Positions 32,968-44,501 of a stretch of 64,000 nucleotides of DNA are shown here, piece after piece. A program made the translations under genes and the position numbers. How positions within the stretch are numbered: position 1 is the first letter of the stretch; every line of letters starts with the position of its first letter. The notes below the pieces were generated by a model. It was not told where the DNA came from. It did not search any database and worked only from the letters and a program-made list of their open reading frames with translations. Source of the stretch: Micropterix aruncella. Taxonomy: Eukaryota > Arthropoda > Insecta > Lepidoptera > Micropterigidae. Where the stretch lies: contig OX155967.1 in assembly GCA_944548615.1 (NCBI GenBank), positions 22,436,752 to 22,500,751 on the forward strand. Reading direction: 5' to 3'.

Positions 32968-35611
32968 CGGTCTTAGATTCAGCTGCTTTATCTTCGGTAG
33001 TTAGTTTTAGTGCGGAAAAGTGACAACCGTTCATTTTACATTCGACGCGCAGAAAGTCGTCCGTGTGAAATGTATCACATGTATCACTGAAACAAATGTA
33101 TCACAAAATATATGTGTGAAACTAAAATAAGATAATCATTGAACATAATAATTTAGACAATTACCACATTAGTTCTACTTCGCTAACAAATTTTGTAAGT
33201 TGTACATATAAAGTAGATCGAAGCTAACATAGCTCGTAAGTTGTACATATAATCTAGATCGTAAGAACATAGTAAAATCAAACTAACACGCGAATAACCT
33301 GCGGGACTACAATAGTTCTGCGGGACTACAATAGTACAGGACTTTAGTTTACGAAGAAACGCAATCAATCGAGCCATTATAAAGATAAATACATTGCATT
33401 TTAGAAAATAAAAGGTAGAGGTGGAGGTACTCGATGGGACGGTCCTGGCTGTGGCGAGCGAGATCTCGACCGCGGAGATGACGTCTAAAAGATACAAGAA
33501 TTCCGTGAATCTCCAAAATCAATTTGCCAAACTATATTTATTATATATACAAACCGTTCTAAGCTGCGACGACAACAGACGGGACAGTCCAGGCGACCAT
33601 GGCGGAGACGTCTAGAAGATACAAGAAGTCCGTTAGTTGTATGTAATAAAATCTTCAAATCAATTTCTTTATAATACTTTGATACCTCTCTAACGACAGC
33701 AGCGAGTAAGGGATCGGGCGGCGGCGGTGAGTGGTGGAGATCTGGGTGGGCATCCGACAGGTTGCTGAAATTTAGAAAAAAAACACAAAAGAGCAGAATA
33801 TGAAATGAACGATCGACGATTCTGTCGAACTTATAGCCGTCGGAATAAGGTTGAATGCATTTCAAGCGGTCTTAGATTCAGCTGCTTTATCTTCGGTAGT
33901 TAGTTTTAGTGCGGAAAAGTGACAACCGTTCATTTTACATTCGACGCGCAGAAAGTCGTCCGTGTGAAATGTATCACAAAATGTATCACATGTATCACTG
34001 AAACAAATGTATCACAAAATATATGTGTGAAACTAAAATAAGATAATCATTGAACATAATAATTTAAGACAATTACCACATTAGTTCTACTTCGCTAACA
34101 AATTTTGTAAGTTGTACATATAAAGTAGATCGAAGCTAACATAGCTCGTAAGTTGTACATATAATCTAGATCGTAAGAACATAGTAAAATCAAACTAACA
34201 CGCGAATAACCTGCGGGACTACAATAGTTCTGCGGGACTACAATAGTACAGGACTTTAGTTTACGAAGAAACGCAATCAATCGAGCCATTATAAAGATAA
34301 TACATTGCATTTTAGAAAATAAAAGGTAGAGGTGGAGGTACTCGATGGGACGGTCCTGGCTGTGGCGAGCGAGATCTCGACCGCGGAGATGACGTCTAAA
34401 AGATACAAGAATTCCGTGAATCTCCAAAATCAATTTGCCAAACTATATTTATTATATATACAAACCGTTCTAAGCTGCGACGACAACAGACGGGACAGTC
34501 CAGGCGACCATGGCGGAGACGTCTAGAAGATACAAGAAGTCCGTTAGTTGTATGTAATAAAATCTTCAAATCAATTTCTTTATAATACTTTGATACCTCT
34601 CTAACGACAGCAGCGAGTAAGGGATCGGGCGGCGGCGGTGAGTGGTGGAGATCTGGGTGGGCATCCGACAGGTTGCTGAAATTTAGAAAAAAAACACAAA
34701 AGAGCAGAATATGAAATGAACGATCGACGATTCTGTCGAACTTATAGCCGTCGGAATAAGGTTGAACGCATTTCAAGCGGTCTTAGATTCAGCTGCTTTA
34801 TCTTCGGTAGTTAGTTTTAGTGCGGAAAAGTGACAACCGTTCATTTTACATTCGACGCGCAGAAAGTCGTCCGTGTGAAATGTATCACAAAATGTATCAC
34901 ATGTATCACTGAAACAAATGTATCACAAAATATATGTGTGAAACTAAAATAAGATAATCATTGAACATAATAATTTAAGACAATTACCACAATAGTTCTA
35001 CTTCGCTAACAAATTTTGTAAGTTGTACATATAAAGTAGATCGAAGCTAACATAGCTCGTAAGTTGTACATATAATCTAGATCGTAAGAACATAGTAAAA
35101 TCAAACTAACACGCGAATAACCTGCGGGACTACAATAGTTCTGCGGGACTACAATAGTACAGGACTTTAGTTTACGAAGAAACGCAATCAATCGAGCCAT
35201 TATAAAGATAATACATTGCATTTTAGAAAATAAAAGGTAGAGGTGGAGGTACTCGATGGGACGGTCCTGGCTGTGGCGAGCGAGATCTCGACCGCGGAGA
35301 TGACGTCTAAAAGATACAAGAATTCCGTGAATCTCCAAAATCAATTTGCCAAACTATATTTATTATATATACAAACCGTTCTAAGCTGCGACGACAACAG
35401 ACGGGACAGTCCAGGCGACCATGGCGGAGACGTCTAGAAGATACAAGAAGTCCGTTAGTTGTATGTAATAAAATCTTCAAATCAATTTCTTTATAATACT
35501 TTGATACCTCTCTAACGACAGCAGCGAGTAAGGGATCGGGCGGCGGCGGTGAGTGGTGGAGATCTGGGTGGGCATCCGACAGGTTGCTGAAATTTAGAAA
35601 AAAAACACAAA
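32968..35611. repeat. 911-bp tandem triplication
   Basis: Units start with CGGTCTTAGATTCAGCTG at 32968, 33867 and 34778. Unit 1 is 12 bp shorter because it lacks one ATGTATCACAAA. Unit 3 stops at about 35611 after AAAAAACACAAAA. Differences among units are a handful of bases. Within each unit GACG(A/T)CTAAAAGATACAAGAA-type and GGGAC(G/A)GTCC sequence occurs twice. Open frames of 64 and 112-126 codons recur in each unit on opposite strands, but they resemble no known protein. Confidence 0.92.
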
Positions 35612-35710
35612 AATTAATAATAAATCTATGATAATAAAATCATACAGAAGTCTGAAGAGTAGTTGACAACGGAAAAGCCCTCGATTCAGTCAAGACATCT
35701 TGCGACATTT

Positions 35711-36320
35711 CCCCTAGGAATCAACCTTCTGGCGCTCCTGGACGACCTGCGCTCCGTGCGGCGTAAGCCAATCGATTATGCACTCTGACTAACATCTTGC
35801 GGTGTCATCTACAACGGGCGAGCCCGTCACCACAGGACGTTTTAACGATTAGTCGTTCTGTCGCCCTGCAGTGAGCGTAGAAGACTTTGGACATTTACAA
35901 AATCCAACGTCTAGCTACGCCACAACCCGTTAGAAGCCAACGCCTTACCGCGAGTAGCCAGGTATGTTACCTGGCGGGCGGCACTCGCGCCCTAACTACC
36001 AATTGTGACCAGATTTCTCCGGTCTCTCGATTGGTTCCGAGTTCGAGGTCGCTTGCGCGGTCCTCTCCCTTATGAAGCGGTGAAACGGAGTACACCGAAT
36101 CTATAGCGGACCAAGGCGTCCTTTGCCCGGCTCTGAACCGGGATCGGATGGCCAATGGTCAATTCAAGAGCAGTCGCCATAAGGTACACAACCACCCCCG
36201 CTCTATAGGAAATAATACAGTTTCCAGACTCCCCCGATTGTTAGTCGGAGAGCACAATCGATTGGCTTGCGCCGCTCGGTGCGCAGACCGTCCAGGAGCG
36301 CCAGAGGTTTGATTCCCGGG
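35711..36320. mobile_element. Long-TIR non-autonomous element, copy B
   Basis: Inverted ends of about 80 bp, both containing TCTGGCGCTCCTGGACG, AAGCCAATCGATT and GACTAACA, with the right arm inverted at 36239-36320. The interior is about 78-85 percent alike to the second half of copy A (10979-11450). It has no coding capacity. The outermost bases (CCCCTAGGAATCAA and CCCGGGAATCAAA) are aligned by eye, so the exact ends are uncertain. Confidence 0.8.
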
Positions 36321-36391
36321 GGAGACTGGTTGACCCAGTGTCCTACCCAGGTTCGCACCCCATGCGAGGAGGCCATCGGATGGGTGTTGAC

Positions 36392-37222
36392 TAGTGATGG
36401 GTGTGATCACGAATAGCAATAACAATAACCTGTGATATTTGCAATCACGAAGAACGCGTTACGAGAATTCGAAAGAACATGCTATTTGAATCACGGCTAC
36501 GAACAGCACCGCGTTGCCATCACTCGGCGCGCGCCGCTACGACGCGACCGATCACTGATCACATCGATTGGCCGTTCTCACTGATCGCCGTTGAACGACC
36601 GCGCGGCGCGCCACTGAACGATGATCGGTGAGCGCCTAATTGAACCGTTCACTTGGTTTCGTTGATTCGAATTCAATCACTAGTGATCGGCGATCAGTGG
36701 ATCAGTGATATGATCAGTGGATCAGTGATCCGCCGTTCGTTCTGACGAACGCCCGCGCCGGCTGGACGATAACTGATGAGTGGCGCGTTCATTTCGTACG
36801 TAACGTGAATTTGGACACTGTTATCGCATGAATTTAGACACTGTTATGGCATGAATTTGGACACTCTTATCGCTCGCGTCGTAATCGTTCATGTAAATGA
36901 GTTTGCTCATGATTTGTTAGCAATAAAATAACTTTTGGCGACAAGTGGCTTACATTATTTCAGAAAGACGAACTCGGCTTAGCACCAAAAGAGCGAGAGA
37001 GTTAATCTTTCTGAACGCTAATTCTTCTAATTACCAATAAAGCAAATATAATGCGCGTTTCTGTTATCAGTTATCACATTGACGAAACTTCGTTACTTAA
37101 CGTTTCACAGTACATTTCAGTACAATCACGAAAATCACGAGTAGCAGTTATTATCACGCGTGATAAAATACCAGTAACGTGATCGTTGCGTGATTGAAAA
37201 TTGAGAATCACGCCCATCACTA
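36392..37222. mobile_element. hAT-type non-autonomous element, 831 bp
   Basis: The ends TAGTGATGGG(T)GTGAT and ATCACGCCCATCACTA are inverted repeats starting with the hAT-like TAGNGNTGGG. An exact 8-bp target duplication GTGTTGAC occurs at 36384-36391 and 37223-37230, which is diagnostic for hAT-sized integration. The interior contains three copies of a 28-bp motif (GACACTGTTATCGCATGAAT type) at 36815-36875. There is no transposase. Confidence 0.92.
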
Positions 37223-37353
37223 GTGTTGACCCGTGAGTGTGACCGACCCTGAAGACATGGGTCATCGTGGCCACCTCATCATGGGCCCGTTAGCCCCCGG
37301 CCGTTTAATCGGCCGTTATGTTAAGTTGTTTATGATAAAATTGTAATTCACTT

Positions 37354-37600
37354 CTAGTTATACTTACATCTGCCTTTGGTGCCTGATGGACTCAACCAGT
37401 ACATCTCATAAAGCGGCGACATATAGCCAAAGCCAATGTACTGGTCCCAAGTCGTCTCCGCTCCGTCATCCGCTCCTTCATCGGTCTCCATCCCAAGTTC
37501 TTCCGCCGGGCCCATGCTGCTCCCATCGCTGCTCTCATCGTCAGAAGACTGCTCCACCACCAGAAGCCGTCTAGGATTCTGTCCCGTCGCGATGATGCCA
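37354..37600 (-). other. Exon-like acidic reading frame in the TTAA element
   Basis: On the minus strand an open frame reads RRLLVVEQSSDDESSDGSSM, then acidic residues, then TTWDQYIGFGYMSPL. It ends next to GGCAGATGTAAGTATAA, a good splice donor, and begins after an AG that could be an acceptor. An acidic N-terminal region rich in Ser and Asp is common in piggyBac transposases, and the location would fit, but no conserved motif confirms it. Confidence 0.3.
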
Positions 37601-37619
37601 TCTAATTGATGAAAGGATA

Positions 37620-38341
37620 ACGAAATTTTTTGTAAAATAACAAAATTGAATTCGAAAACTTTCTAACTGTTTTTTTTCACTAAATATGCAGTTATGTCAA
37701 AAAAGTTATATATACTTTTCTACTTTATTTTATATATTCTATAATTCCCGATATAAAGAAATCCAACTTTTATGAAATTACGAAATTTTATCGAAAAAAA
37801 TTGAGGTTATGTTTTTATCGTATAAAATATCGATTTTTTTTTCGAATTCTCTATTAGCCTCCCGCAAAAAAATGATGAAAAACACGAATTTTAGTATTTT
37901 TAGCGCGAATCTTTGAATACTAAAACATAAGCGTTTTGAGAAATCAACCATTATCAAAAAAACATTAGTTATTGCATAAGTTATATAACGGGAAAACATA
38001 ATCACATATATTTCAGAGCTATATATCCATAAATTTCTGACATATCACGAGAAATTATGCAAGAATCGCAAGAAAACATTTTTGCGATTATCAATGGCGG
38101 ACATTGGCATTTGAGACGCGGACATTCAAAGATCCGAAATACTTTATATACACGATAAATGGTACATCTAATCAGTTTAGGGGGACTATATGATGTTGTA
38201 GAAATGGTTTTACTTACGATTCGTTCAAAAACACACCGAAATCTACTCGAAAACCGTTTTTAAAATGCCGACACACGCAAGTCGTATTTGACGTTTCGTG
38301 TTGCCGCGTTCGAAGTGGTGCGTTCGACTTCGCGCGTTCCG
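37620..38341. other. AT-rich right part of the TTAA element
   Basis: No gene was recognised. The subterminal region 38490-38561 carries a direct repeat of ACCAAATT(T/C)GGTCGTATCA that is also present in the 291-bp miniature. Confidence 0.5.
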
Positions 38342-38565
38342 TAATAATACTTCACATGGACTACGCAATTACTGCGGCGCATGATAACAGAGAGAATTTA
38401 ATTCTGTACCCGATCTGCCATACGCATGAAAGAGACAAAATGCTTTCGATGGTAAACAAAGCGTTCGAAAGCGCGCGCGCCGAGTGGAACCAAATTCGGT
38501 CGTATCAGATTCAACGGATAAAAGTGTCAGAACCAAATTTGGTCGTATCATACTCAAAGGGTTAA

Positions 38566-39709
38566 AAGTAGAATGTCTTGTGCTAAAACAATTTAGACAT
38601 AATTTATTCTCTTTTGTGAAATTAAATCTATCTTTTATAGTTAAATTTTTAAACGACGTACATTCATATAAATGAACGTGAAGCGATGATTTACAAAATA
38701 AACAAGAGGGTTTATTTGCATTATCGTCGTTATTTTGTAACGTGAATATATGAGACACTTTTGGTGTGGTACGCGATCGTGATTGAGCTGGCGAAATAAC
38801 TTATGATGAAGTGCTTTGTCGAACTGCCGTAAAACGTTCAAGCACTTTTACATTATGCCGTACAAAGTCAATCAAGTCAGTACTAGTAGGAACCGATTTA
38901 TCGCGGACGGATAGTTCGAAACCGTGTACTAATTGTGGATTTAATTTCCTGAGCGTAAGATTCATAAAAATAAATTCATTTAAATCATTAATTTGTAATT
39001 GTTTTAAGGCCGACCACGACGCGTACATTTTCTCAATAAAATTATTTAACTGAGCGGGTGAATCAGACGGACCTTTTATATCGAGTATATTATTTAGGTA
39101 CATAGACCCAAGAAGCCTTTTATCCTGATATTTAGTAACCAAAGAATCCCATATAGCAGCATAATTAGATTCGTTAGGAATAATACCTGCGAATACATTA
39201 AGCGCATTCCCATTTAATTTTCCTACTAAATATTGTACACGCTGTGCATCGGTTAATTGTTTGTTGTCGTGAACATTAATCTTAAAAGATTGGTAAAAAA
39301 GCGGCCATGATTCCGGCGATCCTGAAAATGCAACTAGATCTAAGGGCGGTAAACGACATGGAACACTTCGATCGGCAGTATGTGATATTACACTGCGCGA
39401 TTCTAATAACGTCGCCCTTATATGCTGTATTTTCGAAAATATAGTTTCAAATGCACTCCAGCTACTTAAATCCAATTGACTCTCTAGATCTTGCTCCAAT
39501 AATAATTCGTTATATTGATCACAAAGATCGTTAAAGTTTTTATATAAATTTTCTATATTTGAAGAAGATGCTAAAATATCTTGTTTAGTTCTTGTATCTA
39601 CTTCCGACGGAATGAGTTTCTTCGCGTTATTAAATAAAGTGTTTATGTGCGCAAAAATAGATTCCCTTTTGGCAATAACGATTTTTAATTTCCGTTGTAT
39701 CGCCGTCAT
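38566..39709 (-). pseudogene. BEL/Pao gag with a stop codon and an insertion in the zinc knuckle
   Basis: The 302-codon frame 39709-38801 begins with a basic N-terminus and carries the DUF1759-like capsid core (PPLDLVAFSGSPESWPLFYQ, VQYLVGKLNGNAL, NNFIEKMYASWSALK) typical of BEL gag. A single in-frame TAA at 38801-38803 interrupts it. The same frame continues through the first knuckle, CLFCKSSLHVH, and reaches LCLNCFSTRH just before the TTAA insertion at 38562. The second knuckle lies beyond the insertion at 31670-31630 (CRKCHKEHHS). The capsid protein normally packages the retrotransposon RNA. Confidence 0.9.
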
Positions 39710-40199
39710 TATTCAGTACTATAAATATATTGCACGGAAAAAACGTTACTTATACCCGGGAATTTGAATGCGAAATTGTTATTAAGCGATATGTGCTTTG
39801 TACTTTTGATGTTAAAATGAATAACAACAGCGAATAATTAATAAAGCGAAGAGACAACTGTGAATATATGCGGTTTATATTATATAGCGGTAATATGTTT
39901 CAAGAATGAAATATATTTATAAATATTTATAAAATATATTCATAAGCGGAATGAAATATATATTTCATAAAGCGGGTATATGAGCGGGGATACGAGCAGA
40001 GTGAAAGCGAGTAGGTATATTGGTGGTTATATAAGCGCAAATTGTAATGTTATATATATGGTAAATAGGTACAAAATATAGATATATAAATGGCGGGTAG
40101 GTATAAAATATGTAAGTATATGTCGGTGTTTTATATTTTATATTATTCGATAGCAATGTAGGAATTTATATATAACACTGGTTTCATCCGTCTCGATAG
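39710..40199. other. BEL leader and possible LTR, unresolved
   Basis: AT-rich DNA between gag and the right-hand palindrome arm. No primer-binding site could be identified with confidence. Confidence 0.4.
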
Positions 40200-40317
40200 G
40201 ACCATAAAAATGGTGGTGCGGAGAGACCTATCTACCATTGATGTTTGCCAAGGTTGTTAGCATAAAAATTGCCTTATTACACCAGCCACGATAGCGCTAC
40301 AAAGAAGGGTTGTGCAA
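40200..40317. repeat. Right-hand arm of the palindromic element flanking the BEL block
   Basis: ACCATAAAAATGGTGGTGCG to GGGTTGTGCA is the reverse complement of 27235-27345. Its inner 60 bp is also a direct repeat of 27360-27419. Confidence 0.85.
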
Positions 40318-41404
40318 TTTGCTTTCGATATATTTTTAACATTATTAATGTACCACCATTTTTTTATAATTTCCAGGAACTTCCTTTGCTATATTTTTGT
40401 GCCCTACACCTTGGCTATATTTTTTACCCCTCGATTATATATTAGAACTTTGGAATATTCGAAAACTCAAGAACTGACTAAACAGCACAGTAAAATTGGA
40501 GTGCTTGTACCTTGGATTTTATCCTCCGGCGCACAATCTTAGCGGCTTTGCAGACACGGCGCGCGGATATTTTCGGCTTCAGTCCAGTAGAAGTATATTA
40601 TATATTCCTCAAGGCGGGCAGGTGGTCGGAACTATCGCCGTCACGAGTTGTTCGTATATTCGGCGGTGATTCCGTTGTATCGATGTGTGGGTGAAAGCGG
40701 AGACGACCAATCCAATAAAAAAAACCCTCTAGATGGACAAAAACCATGGTCTAAGCCAATATTCTATATTTTTATTTATTACCGGAAATCTACTTCAAAT
40801 GAAAGGAGCTACCTCTTCTCGGAAATATTCGGGGACAAGTGAAATGATTTCTATTTGATCTGAACTAGCGCCCGCCGTCCACTCCTATAGGGACGTATTT
40901 TGTACGGCGTATTATGTCGACGATTCTTTGCCGTTAATGTTGGGGACTATCGTACTACGTACGATTTATAGTATTCTAGTTATGGCAGAACCCCAAACAT
41001 TACAACATTTGCGTCGTTGTGTACTTAGAAATTGAAAATGTTATTGTCATAAATACCTGAGCGACGATGTAGCACCCAAGAACGACTGACCGCCGCGGGG
41101 GGACCCACACAACTGACCAATAGGGCGTTGTTGCACTCTAGGCATCGTGCTTTTTTAACCAATGCTACAATGACGTTGGCGCCATCTGATGCGCATTTGT
41201 TGAATTAAAAACGCGTCTTTGTAGCACAGTACGCATTCATCTCTTCTGAATATTATGGCATTCATAACTCAGTTTTGATTTTTTTTTACAGTTGCTTCTT
41301 TGTATCACTAGATATGCGATATAACCAATGGACTTCACAAATTTGATTACTTCTAATGTTAATAATGTAATCTTTAAGTTGTAGGCCAGTCATTCCACTG
41401 CATG
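40318..41404. other. No gene recognised
   Basis: Short open frames at 40312-40842 have no known domain. The 41040-41230 stretch is GC-richer but cannot be assigned. Confidence 0.35.
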
Positions 41405-42622
41405 GAAACAATTACACAACTTCTTTGAAACGTCCGAAAGGAGAGGAAATCATAAAACATTGAATAGTTTTTGCAAGCTCGGTTAGTTTGTTTTTCGAGT
41501 ACCCGGCTATTTGCTTATATTCCAACTTACTGTTGACATAGACTTCATCTATGACAAGATTGACATTTTTGTCTCTGTCATTCGGGTTTTTAATTAAATG
41601 TAATTGGAGTTATTGGTGTCATTTTACGGGCTTGTGTGTCATGATGAAGATAAATATTGCAGATATCTTTTATGAGGCAGAAAGAAAAATCCACGAATGA
41701 TCTCATAACAAGATGCTGATTGACAGTAAATTTGGAAGGCAAATTTTTTAATCGAGATAGAATACTGGCGCTTATTTGCTAGAAATAATTTAAGCTGGTC
41801 TTTGATAAGGTCGAGCTGTTTTTATGATGGACCACAATAACTTTCGTCATTCTGTTTTGTAGCTTTTACAATATTGTCATGCGCCTTTTCCAAATGAAAT
41901 TTGAATTTTGAGAAAGAATGGTTTTCAGAGAACTCATTTGTCTTTTATCGAATTAATAATTTTTTTAGCTGAGACCAGCTACTTAATTGTAAATTTGTTG
42001 GCAGTATCCATTTCAAGTCATGCTCAGGTTCCTCTTGTAATAAAAATACCTTAACCTTAAGATCACTAGTGATTAACAAGTATTCAATTTTTCACCTAAT
42101 TCATTTGATAATCCTGCACAGAATTAATTAAGTCTATATGAACTGTATAAAAGTATATACAGTTCTGTAAAATTTCCCACTTCCACTCACGGCATACATC
42201 AGTTTTTAGGAGCCTGTCTTAAGTTCATCATAGTCTTGAAGTTAAATCACTATTCAAAAATGTTTCTGTGTGTTGATCTATTATTTTCGCACATTTTTCC
42301 CGTCTCTTCTGAATTAGTACGTAATGTACTGATCTCACTGAACCTGCAATTAGTAGGGGGCATAGGAGTGGCACTTCCTCCACGCTTCCATTGCTTAGTT
42401 TTTTTTCTTGAGAACGAACCACCACTTCGGAACTAAAGTGATTACTGCATACAAAGGAACTAGAGCTCTCGGCGTCCAATTAGAGCGTGGAATCGCCCTG
42501 GTCCATCGTTTACGCAGATTATCTTCCTTCGGGAATGAAAATGTTGAAACGGGAAGTCCTCCATTTTTCAACCCAGAGTCATGATTTGATTTGCATCCGG
42601 GAACACAGCATCGCCTCAGCAT
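41405..42622 (-). pseudogene. THAP-domain, P-element-type transposase pseudogene
   Basis: ATG at 42622 opens a THAP zinc finger: CCVPGCKSN, FSFPKEDNLRKRWTRAIP, NWTP. After a frameshift near 42430-42470, VCSNHF completes the C2CH pattern. Farther down, in several frames, come SYEIIRGFF-type and LPHKRYLQYL sequence (about 41720-41690) and NVNLVIDEVYVNSKLEYKQI (about 41570-41510), equivalent to the first catalytic Asp block of P-element/THAP9-like transposases. Frameshifts and stops are frequent and the C-terminal half is absent. A host THAP gene is less likely because the transposase core follows. Confidence 0.8.
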
Positions 42623-42661
42623 CTAAAAAACTAAAAGCTAGTATTTTTATTTTTTTTTTAA

Positions 42662-42810
42662 ATTGTTGTGTGGGGCTTTTCTAAGGTCTTTATGACCCTT
42701 GTAACACTGCGACCATTGCTGATCTATTGTGTTCGCCACCTACTCTAGTTCTGCGCTAAGCCTCGTGTCGTTCAAGAACCGCAACAGGCTTTTGACGCCA
42801 GATTGTTTTA
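42662..42810 (-). mobile_element. Non-LTR 3' end (copy C), outer part
   Basis: The 3' UTR and last codons of the RNase H-bearing non-LTR family (compare 23475-23620). It stops at GATTGTTTTA (42801-42810) and resumes at 47010, so the 42811-47009 block is an insertion within it. Confidence 0.88.
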
Positions 42811-43117
42811 TTTTTTATTTTTTTTATTAGCTAAATGTATACAGCATATAGGCCAGTCAAATTATTTTTTTTAGAGGAATTAATTCCCAGCAAGCTGGAA
42901 ATCGTTTTATTACCTTCATTTGGTCCTAAATGTGTGTAATCCGAGTTTGCCCCATCCCAGGACTGTGTGCTTAACTTTTGGGAGCCAAATTCCCCTTTTT
43001 TCAGTTTTTTGCTTGCAGCTCGAAAACGATACATCGGACGAAAAATATCAATTAGCAATTAATCTTTAATTAGTAACTATTATTAATATTAATTAATGAA
43101 GTAATAGAAACATTTAA

Positions 43118-44170
43118 AATTGACATGACATTCGCACTTTCTTAGATGTCGATGGCCCTTCATCTACGAAGCTCTCAAGCTGGGGTGGCATGTCGAGACC
43201 CTCTTCATCTGGATCATCTTCAAATGGACTGTCCTCGGCTATTTCTGCTGGATTGTCCTCACCTATTTCTGCTTCTACGGCAATCAGTGAGGACACACCC
43301 TCATCCTCAAATGGTGCTAATATCAAGCAGGACTGGCCGTGGCAGTTGAGGCAAATTGTTAAACATTTCATACCTACTTACCGGCAGCTGCACCTCCCTG
43401 TACACCCCTTCGTACAACCGCAAAACACTGTGGAGGATTTGAACTGGAGCTTCCTTGGTTTTCATGGTGGGGAGCAGGCCAAGGTCCGTCCTCTTCCAAC
43501 CCCAGCTGAGAGGATCCTTTGGTCTATCATACCAGCCCTGGATTTGGTGGTAGACCCGCAGACTATGTTGGGCAGCGGCTGCGTTTGTAGAGAGGCCAGA
43601 TTGAAAGTTGGATTTATGATGGAATTTGAGAATATCTCGTGGCGGATTTTGTCCATATGCTGCCAGGAATAGTTGACTTGCTGAAATAAAGTTCGCAGGA
43701 TCAGCATCTGCATGGTAGAAAATCTTGGCAGCCTCCTGTAAAGCCGTGTTCTTTTCGAGAAGCTTGCCAAACTTCAACTTCCCTTGGCGATAGAATGGAG
43801 AGGTTGTATCACACCCACTGATTGCATGTAGGAACAGAAGATTCTGTTTGACAGTAGGAGAAAAGTTGACGTACCTGGGAGAGTAGAACGTGGTCTGAGA
43901 GGTCTCCTTTCCAGGTTTCGTGACGTAAATGTTTGAGGAATTTGGTACTTTGGCGGTTAATATGATCAATGGATTGGTATTCTCTCCGATTATTATGACC
44001 GTCGCAAAGTTCTCTGCAGCTTGAATGGCGTTGTTGTCGATGAGGGTGCCAGCATCCTCAAGAGCTTGCCTCACTTTAAATCCCTGCTGTACTAATTTTT
44101 CACGCAGCCTGGAGGTAAGCCGTTCTTTGTTGCTGTCGTTGGACAAAAATTGTTCTTTCGCATAGTTGCA
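43118..44170 (-). pseudogene. GCDTT-motif protein (flap-nuclease-like) pseudogene
   Basis: The open frame from about 44178 to 43307 carries NKERLTSRLREKL, then IIIGENTNPLIILT, NIYVTKPGK, and LLFLHAISGCDTTSPFYRQG (about 43830-43770). Further down are QHSLRVYHQIQGW and DPLSWGW. After a frameshift near 43360, CLNCHGQSC and an acidic tail follow to 43118. The GCDTTS(x)FYxxGK block resembles the GCDY...PGIG region of FEN1/XPG nucleases, and ENTN sits where the family usually has an EDTD-like acidic motif, so acidic residues look lost. This is a widespread but uncharacterised TE-linked family; nuclease function is inference from motif shape. The 5' end is truncated. Confidence 0.68.
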
Positions 44171-44501
44171 GTCATCGTTTCAGTGAACACCACTTTTGCA
44201 GAAGAGTGCTTGCTTTTACGGTCAAGACTTTTACAGGGTAACCATAAAAACCGATGACTACTGACAGGGTTGTAGTATTGCTTAGCGTAGTCGAAATATT
44301 TGGAGAGAATTGTTGAAAATTTTTACTTGGATTGTTTATTTCATTTACTTATATTATATATTTCATTTATTTTCACACTGTATGTATAATTAAACCGAGA
44401 GCGGTATCCTATCGATCGTGTTCCCCGATCACAGAAGTAACAAAATAGAGAACGGTAGTGCGAAGGCGGTAAGTGAAGACGGTGTGTGAATGCGAATGCG
44501 T

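Larger units (their letters stand above)
31675..38561. mobile_element. piggyBac-type TTAA element (6.9 kb) inside BEL gag
   Basis: TTAA flanks at 31671-31674 and 38562-38565. Ends are CCCTTGGAGTAAATGGG on the left and, inverted, CCCTTTGAGTATGATACGAC on the right. Both ends recur in a 291-bp miniature at 48940-49230, which proves the boundaries. The interior holds a 911-bp triplication, a long-TIR element, a hAT-type element and one exon-like acidic frame, but no recognisable transposase, so this copy is non-autonomous. It interrupts the gag zinc-knuckle coding region. Confidence 0.9.
27416..40173 (-). mobile_element. BEL/Pao LTR retrotransposon, split by a 6.9 kb insertion
   Basis: The minus strand encodes gag (39709-38566) and pol (31668-27533), with no env-like frame. 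Removing the inserted 31675-38561 block leaves about 5.9 kb, a normal BEL size. The outer limits are proposed from TGTTAAATGCG at 27416 and ATATAACA at 40166-40173, which would fit TG...CA type LTR ends. I could not align two LTRs, so the LTRs are unresolved and may be truncated. Confidence 0.8.

Noticed and set aside
33485..35437. Recurrent 64-126 codon frames in the 911-bp units
   Set aside because: Both strands are open, codons show no recognisable domain, and conservation simply follows the recent triplication.
32968..35611. Recurrent unit considered as a CRISPR-like or rDNA-like array
   Set aside because: Units are 911 bp with no short repeat/spacer pattern and no rRNA-like sequence; the host is a eukaryote.
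36305..36330. tRNA B-box-like GGTTTGATTCCC, suggesting a SINE
   Set aside because: No matching A box or tRNA-like fold upstream; the stretch is part of a long inverted repeat.
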